From: Alphaproteobacteria bacterium
GTDB lineage: Bacteria > Pseudomonadota > Alphaproteobacteria > JAJFFI01
Direction: 5' to 3'
NCBI GenBank assembly: GCA_021776755.1
Contig: JAJFFI010000455.1
Location: 1 to 5,294, forward strand
DNA: 5,294 bases
Each line of letters starts with the position of its first letter. Position 1 is the stretch's first letter. Under the pieces are notes generated by a model. The model was not told where the DNA came from and did not search any database. It worked only from the letters and a program-made list of their open reading frames with translations. A program made the translations under genes and the position numbers. Shown here piece after piece: positions 1 to 5,294 of the stretch.

Positions 1-2739
<2,739 letters not shown>

Positions 2740-2750
<11 letters not shown>

Positions 2751-3060
2751 TTTGCGCCGTGTTGTTGAATGCGATAATCCGCCCTGTGAGCGCATGGTCG
2801 TGATCGGCGGGGATGCTCTCCCTCCCGCTGATCCAGTTGTAGAGATCGGGATCGCTCATCTCGAGCAGCGCCTCGAAGCGCACGATGTCGGCGTCTTCAA
2901 GGCTTGCAAGATGCCGGTCGGCAAAGCGGCCAAGGATGAAATCCATCTCCTTCATCCCCCGGTGCCAGGCACGGAACCGGATACGCCGCAGGCGCGGGGT
3001 ATCGAGGACCGGCGGGATGCGGGGCACGTTCGGATCGAAATCTGGATCTGGCATGGACAT
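2740..3060 (-). CDS. sdhE: FAD assembly factor SdhE (succinate dehydrogenase assembly factor 2 family, DUF339)
   Basis: This small cytoplasmic protein of 106 residues belongs to the family that promotes covalent FAD attachment to the flavoprotein subunits SdhA and FrdA (SDHAF2/Sdh5 in mitochondria). The diagnostic RGxxE motif is present as RGMKEMD at 34-40 (R34, G35, E38), followed by FADRHLASL at 46-54 and the typical tail DPDLYNWISGRESIP at 70-84. Family members are usually about 80-100 residues; the first ~22 residues here form an acidic, proline-rich extension (MSMPDPDFDPNVPRIPP). Two ATGs lie at the start, 3060-3058 and 3054-3052. I chose the first because a weak GAG core lies 5 nt upstream of it; the second would give 104 residues. 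The frame stays open upstream to beyond 3400, but that part has no family similarity. The gene is first in an sdhE-mfd unit and diverges from recG. There is no functional link to repair in the sequence; the pairing looks like conserved gene order. Confidence 0.96.
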
Positions 3061-3065
3061 CTGGT

Positions 3066-3068
3066 CTC
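3066..3068 (-). promoter_or_regulatory. Weak ribosome binding core that favours the first ATG of sdhE
   Basis: On the minus strand GAG (3068-3066) lies 5 nt before the ATG at 3060 and 11 nt before the ATG at 3054. The spacing favours the upstream start (MSMPDPD). The match is only three bases, so the support is modest. Confidence 0.3.
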
Positions 3069-3079
3069 GGGATTTTGCG

Positions 3080-3099
3080 GGAACGCTTGATCGGAACGC
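3080..3099. repeat. Direct repeat GGAACGC with 13-bp period upstream of sdhE
   Basis: GGAACGC occurs at 3080-3086 and again at 3093-3099, 20-39 bp upstream of the sdhE start. On the minus strand it reads GCGTTCC twice. It resembles the half sites of an alphaproteobacterial LexA box (GTTC-N7-GTTC), but the spacer here is 9, not 7. The function is unknown and chance is possible. Confidence 0.3.
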
Positions 3100-3154
3100 A
3101 GTTTGCCCCGGACGGCCGGTTTCGGGCGGGCCGCGGGGTGTGTCGATTGTCAGG

Positions 3155-3185
3155 CCGGGGCGACGCACAAGCATCGAAGCCCCGG
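3155..3185. repeat. GC-rich 7-bp inverted repeat (possible leader hairpin)
   Basis: CCGGGGC at 3155-3161 pairs perfectly with GCCCCGG at 3179-3185 across a 17-nt loop. There is no run of T on either side, so it is not a typical intrinsic terminator. If sdhE-mfd is transcribed from near 3189, the hairpin would sit at the very 5' end of the message. In GC-rich DNA a stem of this size may be accidental. Confidence 0.3.
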
Positions 3186-3195
3186 GTGCTGTTGG

Positions 3196-3224
3196 GATAT
3201 AAAGAGCCGTCCCTCCGCGGGCAA
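3196..3224 (-). promoter_or_regulatory. Possible sigma-70-type promoter for sdhE-mfd
   Basis: Read on the minus strand, TTGCCC (3224-3219) lies exactly 17 nt before TATATC (3201-3196). Each hexamer matches four of six bases of the TTGACA/TATAAT consensus, and the -10 falls in the only AT-rich patch of the intergenic region. Transcription would begin near 3189 and give a leader of about 130 nt before sdhE. Alphaproteobacterial promoters are poorly conserved and a match this weak arises often by chance, so this is a candidate only. Confidence 0.25.
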
Positions 3225-3245
3225 TGCCTGTCATTGCTTCCGGAA
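3221..3245. repeat. Inverted repeat GCAATG-5-CATTGC next to the palindrome TTCCGGAA
   Basis: GCAATG at 3221-3226 and CATTGC at 3232-3237 form a perfect 6-bp inverted repeat with a 5-bp spacer. The 8-bp palindrome TTCCGGAA follows directly at 3238-3245. A shorter dyad, GGCA-A-TGCC, sits at 3220-3228. The cluster lies 27-51 bp before the recG start, includes the alternative recG ATG at 3224, and overlaps the -35 hexamer of the possible sdhE promoter. It could be an operator for a dimeric regulator; I do not recognise the site. Confidence 0.4.
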
Positions 3246-3271
3246 CCCGCTCAACCGCACCGGCCCTTTCA

Positions 3272-5294
3272 ATGCGTCCGCAAATCCTCTTCGATCTGTT
3301 CAAGCCGGTGACGGCGCTGCCCGGCGTCGGTCCACGCATCGCCAAGCTTGTCGAAAAGGCAGCCGGCGAGAAGGTCGTCGATCTCGTCTGGCACCTGCCG
3401 TCGGGCACGATCGACCGGCGCTATGCCCCGACGCTGGCCGAAGCCATGCCCGGACGGATCGCGACCGTGACGGTCACGGTCGATGAACATGCCGCCCCGC
3501 GCAGTCGGCGTGCGCCCTACCGGGTGGCGTGTCACGACGAAACCGGGGAGCTTGAGCTCGTGTTCTTCAATGCGCGCGCGGACTATCTCTCCAAGGTCCT
3601 GCCGCCGGGCACCGAACGGGTCGTGAGCGGCATGATCGAGCAATACCAGGACCGGCTGCAGATGACGCATCCGGATCACATCGTGCCGGTGGCCGAACGC
3701 GCGTCCGTCGAGATCGTCGAGCCGGTCTATCCGCTCACCGCGGGCCTGAGCCTCAAGGTGCTGCGCAAGGCGGTGGCGGCGAGCGTCGCGATGGCGCCCG
3801 GAGTGCCGGAATGGATCGACGGGCCGGATGTGGCGAAACAGGCGTTTCCGGACTGGCAGGCGTCCGTCCGCGCCGTCCACGCACCGGAGACCCCCGAGGA
3901 TATGAACCCGGGAACGCTGGCCCGCCGCCGCCTTGCCTATGATGAACTGCTCGCCTCGCAGCTTGCGATCAATGTGGTCCGGGGGCAACAGACGCGGCTC
4001 AAGGGGCGGTCCCTGAAATCGACGGGCGCGCTTCGGACCCGGCTGGTGGCCGAACTCCCGTACCGGCTGACCGGGGCGCAGAGCCGGACGCTTGAGGAAA
4101 TCGATGCCGACATGGCGTCCGAACACCGGATGATCCGTCTGCTGCAGGGCGACGTCGGGTCCGGCAAGACCGTCGTCGCCCTGTTCGCCATGTTGACCGC
4201 GGTCGAATGCGGCGGCCAGGCGGCGATGATGGCGCCGACCGAAATTCTCGCCCGCCAGCACTTCGAAACGCTGGAACCGCTCTGCCGCGCGCTCGGCGTG
4301 ACCATCGCGATCCTTACGGGCCGCGACAAGGGCAAGCCTCGAAAGCAGACCCTGTCGGGCCTTGCCGGCGGCGAGATCAGTCTGGTCGTCGGCACGCACG
4401 CCCTGTTTCAGGACGATGTGGTCTTCGATAAATTGGTCCTGTCGATTATCGACGAACAGCACCGTTTCGGGGTCCATCAAAGATTATCGCTTTCCGAGAA
4501 AGGGCGCGGCACGGATGTCCTCGTGATGACTGCAACACCCATTCCGCGGACGCTGCTGCTCTCGGCCTATGGCGACATGGACGTCTCGAAGCTCGACGAG
4601 AAGCCGCCGGGGCGCCAGGACATCGAGACCCGCATCCTGTCGCTCGAGCGCCTGCCCGATGTGGTCGACGCCGTGCGCCGGAAGATCGCCGACGGCGCCC
4701 GCGTCTACTGGATATGCCCGCTGGTCGAGGACTCCGAAGTGCTGGATGTCTCGGCGGCGACCGACCGGCACGGGCATCTGCTGCAAAAGATCGGCCCCCG
4801 GGTCGGGCTGGTCCACGGGCGGATCAAGGGCGTCGAACGCGACAAGGTCATGGCGGCCTTCACGGCGGGCGACATCGACGTGCTGGTTGCGACAACGGTG
4901 GTCGAGGTTGGCGTCAACGTGCCGGAAGCCACCGTGATGGTGATCGAGCATGCCGAGCGGTTTGGTCTTGCCCAATTGCACCAGTTGCGCGGCCGGGTGG
5001 GCCGCGGTGACGGCGCGTCGAGTTGCATCCTGCTCTATCACGGACCGCTTGGCGAAACAGCCGGAGCACGTCTTGCGGTGCTGCGCGAAACCGAGGACGG
5101 GTTTCGGATTGCCGAAGAAGATCTCAAGCTGCGTGGCGAAGGTGAAGTGCTGGGCACACGCCAGTCAGGCTTGCCCGGCTTTCGGCTGGCCGATCTGGCC
5201 GTTCATGGCGATCTGCTCGAGATTGCCCGGACCGACGCACGCAATGTGCTGGAGAGCGATCCGGCGCTGTCGCAACCGCGTGGCGCGGCATTGC
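3272..5294 (+). CDS. recG: ATP-dependent DNA helicase/branch-migration translocase RecG (3' end cut by window edge)
   Basis: RecG binds branched DNA and drives fork regression and Holliday junction branch migration. The window holds 674 codons; the family is about 690-705 residues, so roughly 20-30 are missing. Seen in order: an N-terminal LPGVGPRIAKL at 16-26; the OB-fold wedge domain, about 60-140, ending near HPDHIVP at 133-139; Walker A GDVGSGKT at 293-300; APTEILARQHF, the Ia motif; the family-specific DEQH box at 394-397 followed by RFGVHQRL; TATPIPRTL at 420-428; ATTVVEVGVNVP, motif V; QLRGRVGRG at 571-579; and the TRG motif region from GFRIAEEDLKLRG to LGTRQSG, about 610-633, which couples ATP hydrolysis to translocation. 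The start at 3272 gives MRPQILFDLF, the N-terminus usual in alphaproteobacterial RecG. An in-frame ATG at 3224 would add 16 residues; a stop at 3200-3202 bounds the frame. No Shine-Dalgarno sequence precedes either ATG. The identification is secure; the start is likely but not proven. Confidence 0.97.
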   Translation, partial: MRPQILFDLFKPVTALPGVGPRIAKLVEKAAGEKVVDLVWHLPSGTIDRRYAPTLAEAMPGRIATVTVTVDEHAAPRSRRAPYRVACHDETGELELVFFNARADYLSKVLPPGTERVVSGMIEQYQDRLQMTHPDHIVPVAERASVEIVEPVYPLTAGLSLKVLRKAVAASVAMAPGVPEWIDGPDVAKQAFPDWQASVRAVHAPETPEDMNPGTLARRRLAYDELLASQLAINVVRGQQTRLKGRSLKSTGALRTRLVAELPYRLTGAQSRTLEEIDADMASEHRMIRLLQGDVGSGKTVVALFAMLTAVECGGQAAMMAPTEILARQHFETLEPLCRALGVTIAILTGRDKGKPRKQTLSGLAGGEISLVVGTHALFQDDVVFDKLVLSIIDEQHRFGVHQRLSLSEKGRGTDVLVMTATPIPRTLLLSAYGDMDVSKLDEKPPGRQDIETRILSLERLPDVVDAVRRKIADGARVYWICPLVEDSEVLDVSAATDRHGHLLQKIGPRVGLVHGRIKGVERDKVMAAFTAGDIDVLVATTVVEVGVNVPEATVMVIEHAERFGLAQLHQLRGRVGRGDGASSCILLYHGPLGETAGARLAVLRETEDGFRIAEEDLKLRGEGEVLGTRQSGLPGFRLADLAVHGDLLEIARTDARNVLESDPALSQPRGAAL

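Larger units (their letters stand above)
3061..3271. other. Divergent intergenic region between sdhE and recG
   Basis: These 211 bp separate the two divergent start codons and must hold the 5' signals of both transcription units. I see no additional gene: the minus-strand frame of sdhE remains open through it, but the conceptual peptide has no recognisable motif and is best explained by high G+C. The region contains a 13-bp-period direct repeat near sdhE, a 7-bp inverted repeat at 3155-3185, an AT-rich patch around 3196-3203 (the most AT-rich spot of the region) and a cluster of dyads at 3221-3245 close to recG. Confidence 0.8.

Noticed and set aside
3081..3097. LexA (SOS) box of the alphaproteobacterial type upstream of sdhE-mfd
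   Set aside because: Two GAAC half sites occur, but they are separated by 9 bp instead of the 7 bp required by the GTTC-N7-GTTC pattern.
3198..3203. TATAAA as a plus-strand -10 box for recG
   Set aside because: The sequence 17 bp upstream (CGAAGC) has no resemblance to a -35 hexamer, and TTGTCA at 3147-3152 is 45 bp away, too far to pair with it.
3061..3408. Extension of the sdhE frame upstream to give a 222-residue protein
   Set aside because: The upstream part crosses the intergenic region and the first 137 bp of recG, has no family similarity, and would make the protein twice the normal SdhE size.
3269..4480. A 403-codon minus-strand open frame antisense to recG, with another at 4484-5041
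   Set aside because: RecG is read with all its helicase motifs on the other strand. The antisense products show no recognisable motif and look like reverse complements of coding DNA.

Overview
The window is ordinary-looking chromosomal DNA from a GC-rich bacterium (roughly 60-65% G+C by eye). It is almost certainly an alphaproteobacterium. The evidence is the character of the three proteins, the RecG N-terminus (MRPQILFDLF...LPGVGP), and the gene order recG / sdhE / mfd, which I know from many alphaproteobacterial genomes. I cannot place it below class level from sequence alone.

Layout: positions 1-2750, minus strand, hold mfd, the transcription-repair coupling factor. The frame is open from its ATG to the left edge, so the last ~240 residues lie outside the window. 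Positions 2740-3060, minus strand, hold sdhE, the FAD assembly factor for succinate dehydrogenase; its stop lies inside the first codons of mfd (11-nt overlap). Positions 3061-3271 are a 211-bp divergent intergenic region with several short dyads and repeats. Positions 3272-5294, plus strand, hold recG, an ATP-dependent DNA branch-migration translocase, which runs off the right edge with probably 20-30 residues missing. I read mfd and recG codon by codon to the edges and found no frameshift or in-frame stop.

How the genes relate: Mfd and RecG are paralogous superfamily 2 double-stranded DNA translocases. Mfd pushes stalled RNA polymerase off lesions and recruits UvrA; RecG remodels stalled replication forks and branched recombination intermediates. 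They are transcribed divergently, with sdhE as the first gene of the mfd transcription unit. SdhE serves respiration (flavinylation of SdhA), so its link to mfd looks like conserved co-transcription and translational coupling rather than a shared pathway.

I found no mobile element, CRISPR array, RNA gene or unknown protein family, and no evidence of an undescribed system. The only parts not explained by well-known genes are small: possible regulatory dyads between sdhE and recG, a palindrome inside recG, and the choice of recG start. The many other long open frames antisense to mfd and recG are GC-driven shadows.
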